Positions 1 through 6,908 of a stretch of 7,231 bases of DNA are shown piece by piece. Every line of letters starts with the position of its first letter. Position 1 is the first letter of the stretch. The DNA comes from Phycisphaerales bacterium UBA3190 (GTDB lineage Bacteria > Planctomycetota > Phycisphaerae > Phycisphaerales > UBA1924). The stretch spans positions 75,025-82,255 of the forward strand of contig DEXG01000006.1 of NCBI GenBank assembly GCA_002364005.1, given 5' to 3'. The translations under genes were made by a program, and so were the position numbers. The notes below the pieces were generated by a model. The model had not been told where the DNA came from, did not search any database, and saw only the letters and a program-made list of their open reading frames with translations.

Positions 1-120
1 GTCTGGGAGCACGCCTACTACCTCAAGTACCAGAACCGCCGTGCCGACTATGTCGAGGCGTTCCTGCGTGTCGTGGACTGGGAAGAGATCTCCAGGCGAT
101 TTGAATCCGCACGCACCTGA
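1..120 (+). CDS. Superoxide dismutase (Fe/Mn type), C-terminal fragment
   Basis: This is the last 39 codons of a gene that begins before the window, read in frame from base 1 to a TGA at 118-120. The fragment opens with VWEHAYYLKYQNRR and continues ADYVEAFLRVVDWEEISRRF. This matches the C-terminal signature of iron/manganese superoxide dismutases, which convert superoxide to oxygen and hydrogen peroxide. The His of the WEHAYY motif (codon at 10-12) is one of the four metal ligands. The Asp ligand of the family's DxWEH motif would lie just outside the window. The WEEISRRF end is also typical. The metal (Fe or Mn) cannot be told from this part, so no symbol is given. The gene converges on the transporter operon and is followed by a hairpin terminator 25 bases after the stop. 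Confidence 0.93.
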   Translation, partial: VWEHAYYLKYQNRRADYVEAFLRVVDWEEISRRFESART

Positions 121-144
121 CTGATCCCGAGCAGCCGTATAAAG

Positions 145-173
145 AAACACCCGCGATGATCGCGGGTGTTTTT
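145..173 (+). terminator. Rho-independent terminator, probably bidirectional
   Basis: An 11-bp perfect inverted repeat (AAACACCCGCG at 145-155 with CGCGGGTGTTT at 161-171) encloses a 5-base loop and runs into a T tract (TTTTT at 169-173) on the + strand. It lies 25 bases after the superoxide dismutase stop and 23 bases beyond the stop of the convergent transporter operon. Read on the minus strand, the same stem is followed by a shorter T-rich run (GTTTCTTTA), so it probably ends transcription from both sides. The + strand reading is the stronger one. Confidence 0.9.
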
Positions 174-195
174 ATTGGTTCACAGATGAGTCGGC

Positions 196-1812
196 TCAGC
201 CCACATGCTTGGGATCGAACGCGTCCTGCAGCGCGTCGGTCAGCACATTGAACGCCAGCACCAGCACGAACATGAAGAAGGTCGCGGCACCGATCTGCCA
301 GAAGAAGCCAGAAACAACCTCCGGCTTGGACTGCGAGATCATGATCCCCCAGCTGGCACCCTCCTTGAGCCCCAGTCCCAGGAAGGTCAGCACAACCTCA
401 CCCTTGATCGCGCCGATGAACAGCAGCGAGGAGTTGATGAACATAAGGTGCGAGGTGTTGGGGATGATGTGCTTGAGCAGGATGCGGGTCTTGCTCGCGC
501 CGATTGCCTGAGCCGCCTGGACATAGTCCAGCGACTTGAGCTTGAGCGCCTCGCCACGCGTCACGCGGCATGGGCCGATCCAATAGGTCAGACAGAACGC
601 CACATAGAGCGGGATCAGCGTCCCCTCAAACATCGAACCGGTGAACATGAACGCCAGCACCACCAGCAGCACCAGATACGGGATCGAGCTGAAGGTCGAG
701 TAGAGCCAGATGACAAGGTGATCGATCCAGCCACCAAAGTAACCCGCGGCGGCGCCGATGACCGAGCCGAAGAGCACCGCGATGACCGAAACAATCAGCC
801 CGACCTGGATGGCGATCTTGGCCGAGTAGAGGGCGCGGAGCATGATCGAGCGCCCCTGCTGGTCGGTGCCAAGCATCAGGCGGAACTTGTAGATCCAGCC
901 CTGGAGCCCCTCGGGGACCGGGTACAGCTCGGCGAGGATCGGCTCGATCTCGTCGAGCTTTGAGTACACCGCCTCGTTGATCCCCTCACTCGCGGCGTTG
1001 ATCCCTTGCTCGATCTCATCGATGATCGCCTGGTCGTAGACCGGGTCCTGCGGCTCAAGGTCAAACAACGCGTTCATCGAGTCTTCCAGCGGCGTGACAT
1101 CGATCGCCTTGAGCGGGTCGTCCTCGACGGGCGCATTGTCGCTGTATTCGTTCAGTAGCAGGACGATCTCATCGAGCGAGAGAGCCAGGTCGTCGTAGAG
1201 CACCTCGAGGTCCTCTTCGCTCATCGTGTCCTTTGTATCGAGCATCGCTCGGAACTCGTCGAGCTGATCGAGCGCCAGCTCGATCTTGGTCAGCGTTGAG
1301 CGGATCGAACGCAGGTTATCCTGCTGTGCGAAGACCGCCATGCCGGCGTCGTACTTGCTGCGCAGCTCATCGATGGGCATGTCCGCGACGCGGCGCTCCG
1401 CCAGGCGTGAGGATTCGAGGATGTCCTCGTTGGTCCGGGCCTGATCGTCCTGTTCATCACCCTGAGCATTGTTCCGTTGCTCGAGTTCGTTGAAGATCTT
1501 GCCCACCTGATCGAAGTAGAACTTTACATGCTCGGTGCGCTTGCCGGGCTCGGCAACCATCCCGAACCCGGGCTGGTTGCTCGCGCCCACGCGTTCGAGC
1601 GTGCGCTCAGGCAGCAGGGCTCCCATCACTGGGCGTTGGCGCAGGTCGTAGCTGTCGGTCGCCTTACCCACCCATGAAACGAACTGCATCGTGATGATCC
1701 AGACGAACAGGATCAGGTAGAGCGAGATGATGCTCATCGCGATCATCGCGCCACGATTGCGGAACAGCTTCCGCAGCGAGGGGGATTCGTTGATGCGGGT
1801 GCGGATACTCAT
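196..1812 (-). CDS. DppC/OppC-type ABC transporter permease with large periplasmic insertion
   Basis: This 538-aa protein is an inner-membrane permease of a peptide-type ABC importer. Residues 11-47 match the family N-terminus: a basic stretch (RKLFRNR) and then TM1 at about 22-47. The conserved core starts at GTDQQGRS (315-322) and has further membrane helices near 333-357, 365-392, 396-414, 455-482 and 508-527. The EAA loop that docks the ATPase is at about 419-452 (RGEALKLKSLDYVQAAQAIG, then GAS...IIPN). FLGLGL, SWG and the C-terminal DAFDP motif are also present. Usual family members are about 280-350 aa. The excess is a hydrophilic, acidic, helix-prone segment at about 51-305, predicted on the periplasmic side. 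The ATG overlaps the stop of the upstream permease by 4 bp (ATGA, 1809-1812), with only a weak GGGTGA ribosome site, so translational coupling is likely. It is the last gene before the terminator. The transported substrate is not shown. Confidence 0.93.
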   Translation of the reverse strand: MSIRTRINESPSLRKLFRNRGAMIAMSIISLYLILFVWIITMQFVSWVGKATDSYDLRQRPVMGALLPERTLERVGASNQPGFGMVAEPGKRTEHVKFYFDQVGKIFNELEQRNNAQGDEQDDQARTNEDILESSRLAERRVADMPIDELRSKYDAGMAVFAQQDNLRSIRSTLTKIELALDQLDEFRAMLDTKDTMSEEDLEVLYDDLALSLDEIVLLLNEYSDNAPVEDDPLKAIDVTPLEDSMNALFDLEPQDPVYDQAIIDEIEQGINAASEGINEAVYSKLDEIEPILAELYPVPEGLQGWIYKFRLMLGTDQQGRSIMLRALYSAKIAIQVGLIVSVIAVLFGSVIGAAAGYFGGWIDHLVIWLYSTFSSIPYLVLLVVLAFMFTGSMFEGTLIPLYVAFCLTYWIGPCRVTRGEALKLKSLDYVQAAQAIGASKTRILLKHIIPNTSHLMFINSSLLFIGAIKGEVVLTFLGLGLKEGASWGIMISQSKPEVVSGFFWQIGAATFFMFVLVLAFNVLTDALQDAFDPKHVG

Positions 1813-2786
1813 GACAGTCTCACCCGTGGGTCAGCGAGTGCGTAGAGCACATCGGTCAGGATGTTCGAAACGATGAACAACGCGGCAAACAGGGCGGTGA
1901 AGGTCTGGATCACGGGGAAGTCTTTGGCGTTGATTGCGTTGATCAGCGTGCGACCCATCCCCGGGATACCGAAGTACACCTCGATGAGGATCGAGCCCGT
2001 GATCACGAACGGCAGCGAGATCATGATGCGGGTGATGATCGGGATCATCGCGTTCTTGAGCATGTGCACAAACATCACGCGTCGTGTGCTTGCACCCTTG
2101 GCCCGAGCCGTCCGGATGTAATCCCGCTGGGATTCCTCGACCATGACCGCCCGGTAGAAGCGGGTGTCGTAGCCCAGGGCCACCGTGACATTGATCAGCA
2201 CCGGGAGCATGCAGAAGCTCACCCAGTTGACCGGCTTGAAGAAGAAGTACCACGATGACCCCGCCGACGCGTCAACCGTGACCTGAAACGGCCAGTCCTC
2301 GTACTGTGTGCTCGGCAGGAACGCCCCCCAGTACTGACCGATGATGATGTACACCAGCACCGAGATGCTCATACCGATGACCGCAATGAACATCAGCGAC
2401 CGATCGATCGCCCTGCCCCGGAAAAACGCAGAGACCAATCCCACACAGATCGCGATCGTCGCGGTGATCGTCAGCGTCGGGATTGTCACCGCCATGCTGG
2501 GCGGGATCGCGTTGATGATCATCTCACCAACAGGGAAACCCTGATCCCAAGACCGCTCATCAAAGTTGAGCGTGAACAGCTTCCCGATAAACCGGGCGTA
2601 CTGCTCATAGAACGGCTGATCGAGCCCGTACTCCTGAGTCAGCAGATCGATCTGCTCTTGTGAGGCATTCTTACCCAGCTGCGCCGAGACCGGGTCATTG
2701 ACCCGGAGCGCAATCATCACCACGAAGATGATGCTCAGGAAGACTGGGATGTTGTACAGCGTTCGCCGAACGATATAGTTCCACAC
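1809..2786 (-). CDS. DppB/OppB-type ABC transporter permease
   Basis: This 325-aa protein is the first permease of the same importer and is of normal length for the family. It has TM1 at about 9-31, a periplasmic region with the family motif QYGLDQP-like EYGLDQPFYEQYARF (52-66), and further helices near 98-122, 131-153, 187-205, 250-272 and 291-313. The cytoplasmic EAA loop that contacts the ATPase is at about 211-247 (VEESQRDYIRTARAKGAS). IEVYFGIPGMG (268-278) and the C-terminal ALADPRVRL are hallmark OppB motifs. The start is GTG (2784-2786), supported by a GGAG box at 2795-2798 with an 8-base spacer. No ATG lies close upstream in a better context. It begins 53 bases after the binding-protein gene and overlaps the next permease by 4 bp. 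It should pair with that permease as a heterodimeric channel. Peptide transport is a family inference; nickel or sugar oligomers are also carried by this family. Confidence 0.94.
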   Translation of the reverse strand: MWNYIVRRTLYNIPVFLSIIFVVMIALRVNDPVSAQLGKNASQEQIDLLTQEYGLDQPFYEQYARFIGKLFTLNFDERSWDQGFPVGEMIINAIPPSMAVTIPTLTITATIAICVGLVSAFFRGRAIDRSLMFIAVIGMSISVLVYIIIGQYWGAFLPSTQYEDWPFQVTVDASAGSSWYFFFKPVNWVSFCMLPVLINVTVALGYDTRFYRAVMVEESQRDYIRTARAKGASTRRVMFVHMLKNAMIPIITRIMISLPFVITGSILIEVYFGIPGMGRTLINAINAKDFPVIQTFTALFAALFIVSNILTDVLYALADPRVRLS

Positions 2787-2839
2787 AGCGGGCGCTCCGG
2801 GTCGGGTAGGTTCAGTCTTGCTTCACGCCTGTCACGAGA

Positions 2840-4654
2840 TCAGTTGCGTGCCTCGTCGTCGACATCGAGGAACTTGAACCATCCATAATAGCGTTCGGTT
2901 GGCTTGCAGTTGAGCAGCCAGGGGTTCATCAGGTAGAAACGCTCGCGGGCCATGCCGCCCACATACGCACAATCCTCAAGCACCATGTCGCGCATCTGCT
3001 CATAGATCGCCGTGCGTTCTTCGCTCGGGTTCATCGTCAGCACCTGCTCGTACATCGCATCGAACTCCGGGCGCTTGTAGTTGTAGTGGTTTGAGCCGGG
3101 GGCCTCGTTGGGGCCGTAGAACAAGGCCAGGTTGTTCTCGGCATCGGGGTAATCACTCGACCACGCAAAGCCGAACATCGGGGCCTTCTTCTTGTTGATG
3201 TTTTCGATCAGGGTCGAGAAGTCCAGGAAGACCGGCTCGAACTTGATGTTCACCTGCGCCAGCTGACGCTTGACCATCTCGGACACAGCGTTGTTCAGCG
3301 TGTTCTGCGAGGTGTAGAAGCGGATCGCAGGCAGCCCCTCACCGTTGGGATAACCCGCCTCGGCCAGCAACTGCTTGGCCTTACTCAGGTTGGGGCCACG
3401 AGCCGCGGCATCTGCCCGATGGTTCTCGGGGTGGCCTTCCAGCCCGGGAGGGATCGGTCCGTCGTACACGATGCGTCGGCCGTTATAGAAAGTCTTGTTG
3501 ATCTCATCGAGATCGATCGCGTAGCTGATCGCCCGGCGCAGGGCTCGCTTCTCGGGGGTGTACCCGCCGAGCAACTCGTCTTCCATATTGAATCCACGGA
3601 AGGTGAAGTCCAGCAACAGGTTGGAGTGAGCACGGATGCCCTTGCGGAGCCATTCTTCCTTGAGCTGCTTGGATGCCAGGTCGAACGCGTCGGTGAAGTA
3701 GTCCTCGGGCACCTGGGTGTAGCCCAGCTTGCCCTTGGAGAACTCAAGCCACATGGGCTGGTCCTCAACAAACATCGTGAACTCGACACGATCAACAAAC
3801 GGCACCTGCTTGCCCGCGGCTCGGTGGAGCCGGTTTCGCTTGTCCGCGCTCGACCACTCACCCCGCTCGGGGTAATAAACCGGGTGGTAGTTCGGGTTCT
3901 TGTTTGCCGTAAGCGACTGCTTGGGCACCCATGTATCCAGGATAAACGGGCCGGTCCCCACCGGGTTCCGGGAGAAGTCCTGCCCGTAGTACTCGACCGC
4001 TTCGCGGGGCACAACCGAGGTCTGGAACATGCCCAGGATGTACAGGAACCGGTACACGGGCTTGGTCAGCACAATCTCGAACTCAAGATCGTTGATCTTG
4101 CGGAATCCCTCGACCGGGGCGTCGTAATCGAACTCGTCGGCCGCGTTCTGCTCGTCCTTGTACTCATTGAATCCCAGGATCGTGCCGTCCAGCAGCCACC
4201 AGTTCTCCAGCTTGTGCTCGTCGTCAGCCAGCCGCTTGATGGAGTAGAACACATCATCGGCCCTGATGGTCCGGCCCTTGCCGTCGGGGAAGCACTCGTT
4301 GTCGTGGAAGTAGACATCGGGCTTGAGCTTGAAATGCCAGGTCGTGCCGCCATCGGGGCTCGTGGGCATTTCTGTGAGCAGCAGCGGCTCCATCTCCATC
4401 GGGTTGGTGTACTTGTTGGTCAGCAGTGTTTCGTAGAACTGCGCACACGCCATGTTGTCGTAGGTGGTTGAGCCCTCGACCGGGTCGAGACTCTTGGGGC
4501 CATCCGTTCGGATCGGCAGCTGCATGACCTTGGACTCAGCCCGGACTGAATCGGTCTCGGTCGTCATTTCAGCGGCTCCGGCACTCGAGCAGAGCACGGC
4601 GGCGCAGGCGGCGGCAATCGCGAATCGTCGGCGGGGTCGGGCAATCATGGTCAT
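2840..4654 (-). CDS. Extracellular solute-binding protein, family 5 (peptide-type ABC importer)
   Basis: This 604-aa protein captures substrate in the periplasm and delivers it to the two downstream permeases. Residues 1-28 form a Sec-type signal peptide: basic RPRRR, a hydrophobic core, and AGA-AE as the likely cleavage site. The Cys at 22 is preceded by Leu, so it does not make a good lipobox, and a soluble periplasmic protein is more likely. Family-5 motifs follow: SLDP (55-58), WHFKLKPDVYFHD (106-118), RADDVFYSIKRL (131-142), NPVGTGPFIL (230-239), LRRAISYAID (372-381), and FAWSSDYPDAENN (496-508). The region at about 258-288 contains an extra charged stretch compared with E. coli OppA/DppA. 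The ATG at 4654 is chosen because an AGGAGG box (4660-4665) lies 5 bases before it and the signal peptide begins there. A 75-codon upstream extension would cross the promoter and enter the divergent gene. The ligand cannot be read from sequence. Confidence 0.94.
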   Translation of the reverse strand: MTMIARPRRRFAIAAACAAVLCSSAGAAEMTTETDSVRAESKVMQLPIRTDGPKSLDPVEGSTTYDNMACAQFYETLLTNKYTNPMEMEPLLLTEMPTSPDGGTTWHFKLKPDVYFHDNECFPDGKGRTIRADDVFYSIKRLADDEHKLENWWLLDGTILGFNEYKDEQNAADEFDYDAPVEGFRKINDLEFEIVLTKPVYRFLYILGMFQTSVVPREAVEYYGQDFSRNPVGTGPFILDTWVPKQSLTANKNPNYHPVYYPERGEWSSADKRNRLHRAAGKQVPFVDRVEFTMFVEDQPMWLEFSKGKLGYTQVPEDYFTDAFDLASKQLKEEWLRKGIRAHSNLLLDFTFRGFNMEDELLGGYTPEKRALRRAISYAIDLDEINKTFYNGRRIVYDGPIPPGLEGHPENHRADAAARGPNLSKAKQLLAEAGYPNGEGLPAIRFYTSQNTLNNAVSEMVKRQLAQVNIKFEPVFLDFSTLIENINKKKAPMFGFAWSSDYPDAENNLALFYGPNEAPGSNHYNYKRPEFDAMYEQVLTMNPSEERTAIYEQMRDMVLEDCAYVGGMARERFYLMNPWLLNCKPTERYYGWFKFLDVDDEARN

Positions 4655-4659
4655 GTGGT

Positions 4660-4665
4660 CCTCCT
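4660..4665 (-). promoter_or_regulatory. Shine-Dalgarno site of the solute-binding protein gene
   Basis: AGGAGG on the minus strand, 5 bases before the ATG at 4654. It is a full consensus match. It decides the start of the binding protein over an in-frame extension to 4879 that has no signal peptide at its N-terminus. Confidence 0.9.
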
Positions 4666-4706
4666 GGTATCGTCTGCCGCACATCGGGGCGGGCGCTGTT
4701 GGGGGT

Positions 4707-4735
4707 ATCGTAGGGGATCGGGCTACCTGGCTCAA
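4707..4735 (-). promoter_or_regulatory. Candidate sigma70-type promoter for the transporter operon
   Basis: On the minus strand, TTGAGC (4735-4730) and TACGAT (4712-4707) are separated by exactly 17 bases. Each matches four of six positions of the E. coli -35 and -10 consensus. Transcription would start near 4700 and give a leader of about 45 bases carrying the strong ribosome site. It is the best-spaced candidate I found in this intergenic region. Housekeeping promoters of this phylum are not well defined, so this stays a prediction. Confidence 0.45.
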
Positions 4736-4821
4736 ACCGGATCTGAACACGGACTGAACCGATTGCTCCACTGGCCGCCAGATTTCACACTCAATACAGC
4801 GCTTTGCCGGCGTGGTCTGAC

Positions 4822-4827
4822 GATAAT
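4822..4827 (+). promoter_or_regulatory. Candidate -10 box for the alpha-oxoamine synthase gene
   Basis: GATAAT matches five of six positions of TATAAT and ends 8 bases before the ATG at 4836. If used, transcription would begin at or within a few bases of the start codon, giving a leaderless or nearly leaderless mRNA. This agrees with the lack of any Shine-Dalgarno-like sequence before the ATG. No convincing -35 box is seen at the normal distance (4799-4804 reads GCGCTT), which weakens the call. Confidence 0.4.
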
Positions 4828-4835
4828 TCCCACAG

Positions 4836-5960
4836 ATGCCAAATATTCCCACCGATTCGTGCGACGCGACCACCATCACGCGTGGTGAACAGACCTACCT
4901 CAGTTTCGGGGGAGGCAACTACCTCGGGCTTGCGCACCATCCACGCGTGGTCGGTGCCGTACAGGAAGCAGCCAGCATCTATGGGCTTTCGAGCTCTGCC
5001 AGCCGCGAAACCACGGGTAACGCACGCTCGCATGCCGATCTCGAAGAACGCCTCACCAGTTTCTGCGGCCACCGTGCGGGGCTGCTCGTGCCCGACGGGT
5101 ACACCGCGAACCTCGCCGCCTTGCAGGGCTTACAGCGGATGGGCATCAAGCACGCGCTGATCGATGAGCGTGGGCACGCGAGTCTCAAAGACGCCGCTTG
5201 TTTGGGTGGGATGCAGATCACGCATTTCGACCACCTCGATGCGGGCCATGCCGCCCACCTGATCCGATCGCTCAACGAACCCTGTGTGGTCCTGACGGAC
5301 TCGGTCTTCACCACCGATGGGGATCTCGCGCCCGCCCAGGAACTGCTCGGAGCGATCCGGCCCCACGACTGGCTGCTGCTCGACGATTGCCATGGATTTG
5401 CGGTCTTGGGTGACCACGGACGAGGGACCCCCAACGAACTCGGACTCATCTCGGACCAGCTCATCGTGACGACCACACTGGCCAAGGGCTTGGGCTGTGC
5501 CGGTGGCATCGTCATGGGTTCGAGCGAACCCGTTGAAGCCGCCCGCGCCCATTCGGTCGCGTACCGCTGCACCACCCCCGCTTCGCCAGCCATCGTCGCG
5601 GGTGGGCTGGAAGCATTGACCATTCTTGAGCAGGACGACCAGCTCCACGCCCGGCTCACCGAGAACATCGAGCACACGCAACAGGCGCTGCGTTCCCTGG
5701 GTATTGATGCCCACGAACATAAGTCGGCGGTCTTTGCCTTCGTGATGGGCGACCTACCCCACATGCAGCGTATCGAGCGGGCGATGATGGACCGGGGCCT
5801 CCTACTCCCGCTCATGGCGTATCCAAATGGCCCTGCCCCGGACTACTTCCGGCTCGTGGTCAACGCGTCACACACACACCAACAGATTGAACAGTTTCAA
5901 TCCATCATGCGTGATGTCTGCGCACAGTTCTCCAGTCAGAACGAGGGAGCCCGAGCATGA
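4836..5960 (+). CDS. PLP-dependent alpha-oxoamine synthase (BioF/KBL/SPT superfamily)
   Basis: This 374-aa enzyme belongs to the family that condenses an amino acid with an acyl-CoA, using pyridoxal phosphate and releasing CO2 and CoA. Visible landmarks are GGGNYLGLA (25-33), SASRETTGN (54-62), DGYTAN (87-92), GHASLKDA with the PLP-stacking His 114, DSVFTTDGD (155-163), DDCHGFAVLGDHGRG (183-197; Asp 183 for the PLP ring nitrogen, His 186), and TTLAKGLGCAGG with Lys 217 as the predicted PLP lysine. Arg 339 in YFRLVVNASHT aligns by eye with the carboxylate-binding Arg of KBL. The N-terminus is about 10-15 residues shorter than in BioF. An in-frame TAA at 4824-4826 excludes a longer start. YPNGPAPDYF (329-338) replaces the PPTVP-type segment of true BioF, so biotin synthesis is not assured; substrate unknown. 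The stop overlaps the next gene's start by 4 bp. Confidence 0.9.
   Translation: MPNIPTDSCDATTITRGEQTYLSFGGGNYLGLAHHPRVVGAVQEAASIYGLSSSASRETTGNARSHADLEERLTSFCGHRAGLLVPDGYTANLAALQGLQRMGIKHALIDERGHASLKDAACLGGMQITHFDHLDAGHAAHLIRSLNEPCVVLTDSVFTTDGDLAPAQELLGAIRPHDWLLLDDCHGFAVLGDHGRGTPNELGLISDQLIVTTTLAKGLGCAGGIVMGSSEPVEAARAHSVAYRCTTPASPAIVAGGLEALTILEQDDQLHARLTENIEHTQQALRSLGIDAHEHKSAVFAFVMGDLPHMQRIERAMMDRGLLLPLMAYPNGPAPDYFRLVVNASHTHQQIEQFQSIMRDVCAQFSSQNEGARA
5945..5949 (+). promoter_or_regulatory. Shine-Dalgarno site of the HisN-type phosphatase gene
   Basis: GGGAG lies inside the end of the upstream coding region, 7 bases before the ATG at 5957. Together with the ATGA overlap it supports this start, and it would allow ribosome entry as well as coupled re-initiation. 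Confidence 0.7.
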
Positions 5961-6769
5961 AGAGCGAGCTTGAACAACGACTCGATTTTTCCGTCGAAGC
6001 CGCCAAGCGTGCCGGCGAAGTCACACTGAAGTACTTTGGGAAACTCGATCCAGAGCAACGACGAATCAAATCCGACGGCTCGCCCGTCACCGTCGCTGAC
6101 CGCGAGAGCGAAACCCTCCTGCGTGAACTCATCAGCCAGCGTTACCCTGACGACGCGATCCTGGGCGAAGAGTTCGAAGACAAGCCAGGCACCAGCGGGT
6201 ACAAGTGGGTCATCGACCCGATCGACGGCACCATCTCCTTTGTCCAGGGCGTCCCGCTCTACGGGACCATGCTTGCCTGCCTGCACGATGATGATCCGAT
6301 CCTGGGCGTGATCCACATGCCCGCGTTCGACGAGACCGTCTGGGCCGCCACTGATCTGGGGTGCTGGCATCGCCAAGGCTCAAACCCACCTGTTCGGGGG
6401 GCTGTGAGTTCGGTCACTGAGCCTGCAGAAGCAATTTTTACCACTACCTCGCTGAGCTACTTTGATACCCCCCCACTCAGGGACCTGTATGAACAGCTTG
6501 ATGGGATCTGCCGCTATTCACGGGGCTGGAGCGACTGTTATGCCTGGGTGCTCCTGGCCACCGGGCGAGTTGATGCGGTCATTGAGCCATCGTTGAGTCT
6601 GTGGGACTTTGCCGCCGCATTGCCGATCATACGCGAATTAGGCGGGATCTGGACCGATCTTGCCGGCAACAGCACCCTTGAGGTGACCCAGATCCTTGCA
6701 GCCAATCCCACGCTGCACGCAACGCTTCTCGCGTATTGTGAAGAGTCACTCGAAAGCCACCGTGTCTGA
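5957..6769 (+). CDS. hisN: Inositol-monophosphatase-family phosphatase, probable histidinol-phosphatase (HisN type)
   Basis: This 270-aa cytoplasmic protein belongs to the metal-dependent IMPase superfamily, which hydrolyses phosphate monoesters with bound Mg2+. The metal-site motifs are intact: GEEFE (70-74; Glu 71/72), DPIDGT (87-92) and WDFAA (216-220; Asp 217). KSDGSPVTVADRE (38-50), VPLYGTMLA (99-107) and GWSDCYAWVLLATGRVDAVIE (start 190) resemble HisN-type histidinol-phosphatases, which remove phosphate from L-histidinol phosphate in histidine synthesis, more than classical SuhB. The length is normal for that group. The start overlaps the stop of the oxoamine synthase (ATGA, 5957-5960) and has its own GGGAG site. 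No other histidine gene is nearby, so the exact substrate rests on motif likeness. An inositol phosphatase or another sugar or phospho-metabolite phosphatase remains possible. Confidence 0.88.
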   Translation: MKSELEQRLDFSVEAAKRAGEVTLKYFGKLDPEQRRIKSDGSPVTVADRESETLLRELISQRYPDDAILGEEFEDKPGTSGYKWVIDPIDGTISFVQGVPLYGTMLACLHDDDPILGVIHMPAFDETVWAATDLGCWHRQGSNPPVRGAVSSVTEPAEAIFTTTSLSYFDTPPLRDLYEQLDGICRYSRGWSDCYAWVLLATGRVDAVIEPSLSLWDFAAALPIIRELGGIWTDLAGNSTLEVTQILAANPTLHATLLAYCEESLESHRV

Positions 6770-6795
6770 CACACAAACTTTTATGTTTTTTATGC

Positions 6796-6822
6796 TTGCG
6801 TCGCCCAACTGAGTGATAAAAT
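6796..6822 (+). promoter_or_regulatory. Possible promoter of the RRM protein gene
   Basis: TTGCGT (6796-6801) and TAAAAT (6817-6822) are separated by 15 bases, shorter than the ideal 17. They lie in an A+T-rich patch that stands out from the G+C-rich surroundings between the phosphatase stop and the RRM gene. Use of this site would leave a leader of about 80 bases. The short spacer makes the prediction weak. Confidence 0.3.
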
Positions 6823-6908
6823 TGGTTGCCGCGCCATGAGGCGTTGCAGTCGACGAAGAAGATGCCCGACTCTCTCTCGATAACGCATTTGACCCCGGGC
6901 ACTTTGGA

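Noticed and set aside
205..963. 252-codon open frame on the + strand inside the OppC-type permease gene
   Set aside because: Its product is an Arg/Glu/His/Gln-rich translation with no domain, opposite conserved permease motifs. It is a shadow of the real gene.
3419..4471. 350-codon open frame on the + strand inside the solute-binding protein gene
   Set aside because: It is antisense to a well-supported gene. Its product shows no family motif, and long open antisense frames are common at this G+C content.
4655..4879. 75-codon N-terminal extension of the solute-binding protein, starting at 4879
   Set aside because: It lacks a ribosome site, would hide the clear signal peptide, covers the promoter candidate and overlaps the divergent gene. 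The ATG at 4654 has a perfect AGGAGG.
4979..5815. 278-codon minus-strand frame opposite the oxoamine synthase
   Set aside because: Its product is Ser/Arg/Pro-rich with no recognisable domain, and the + strand frame carries all the PLP-enzyme motifs.
6771..6793. T-rich run after the phosphatase gene, considered as a terminator
   Set aside because: The only possible stem is about 4 A+T-rich base pairs (AAAC with GTTT). No stable G+C hairpin precedes the T run.
6828..6847. Small hairpin in the leader of the RRM gene (CGCC-ATGA-GGCG)
   Set aside because: The core stem is only 4 bp and extension needs mismatches. It is not strong enough to call a regulatory element.
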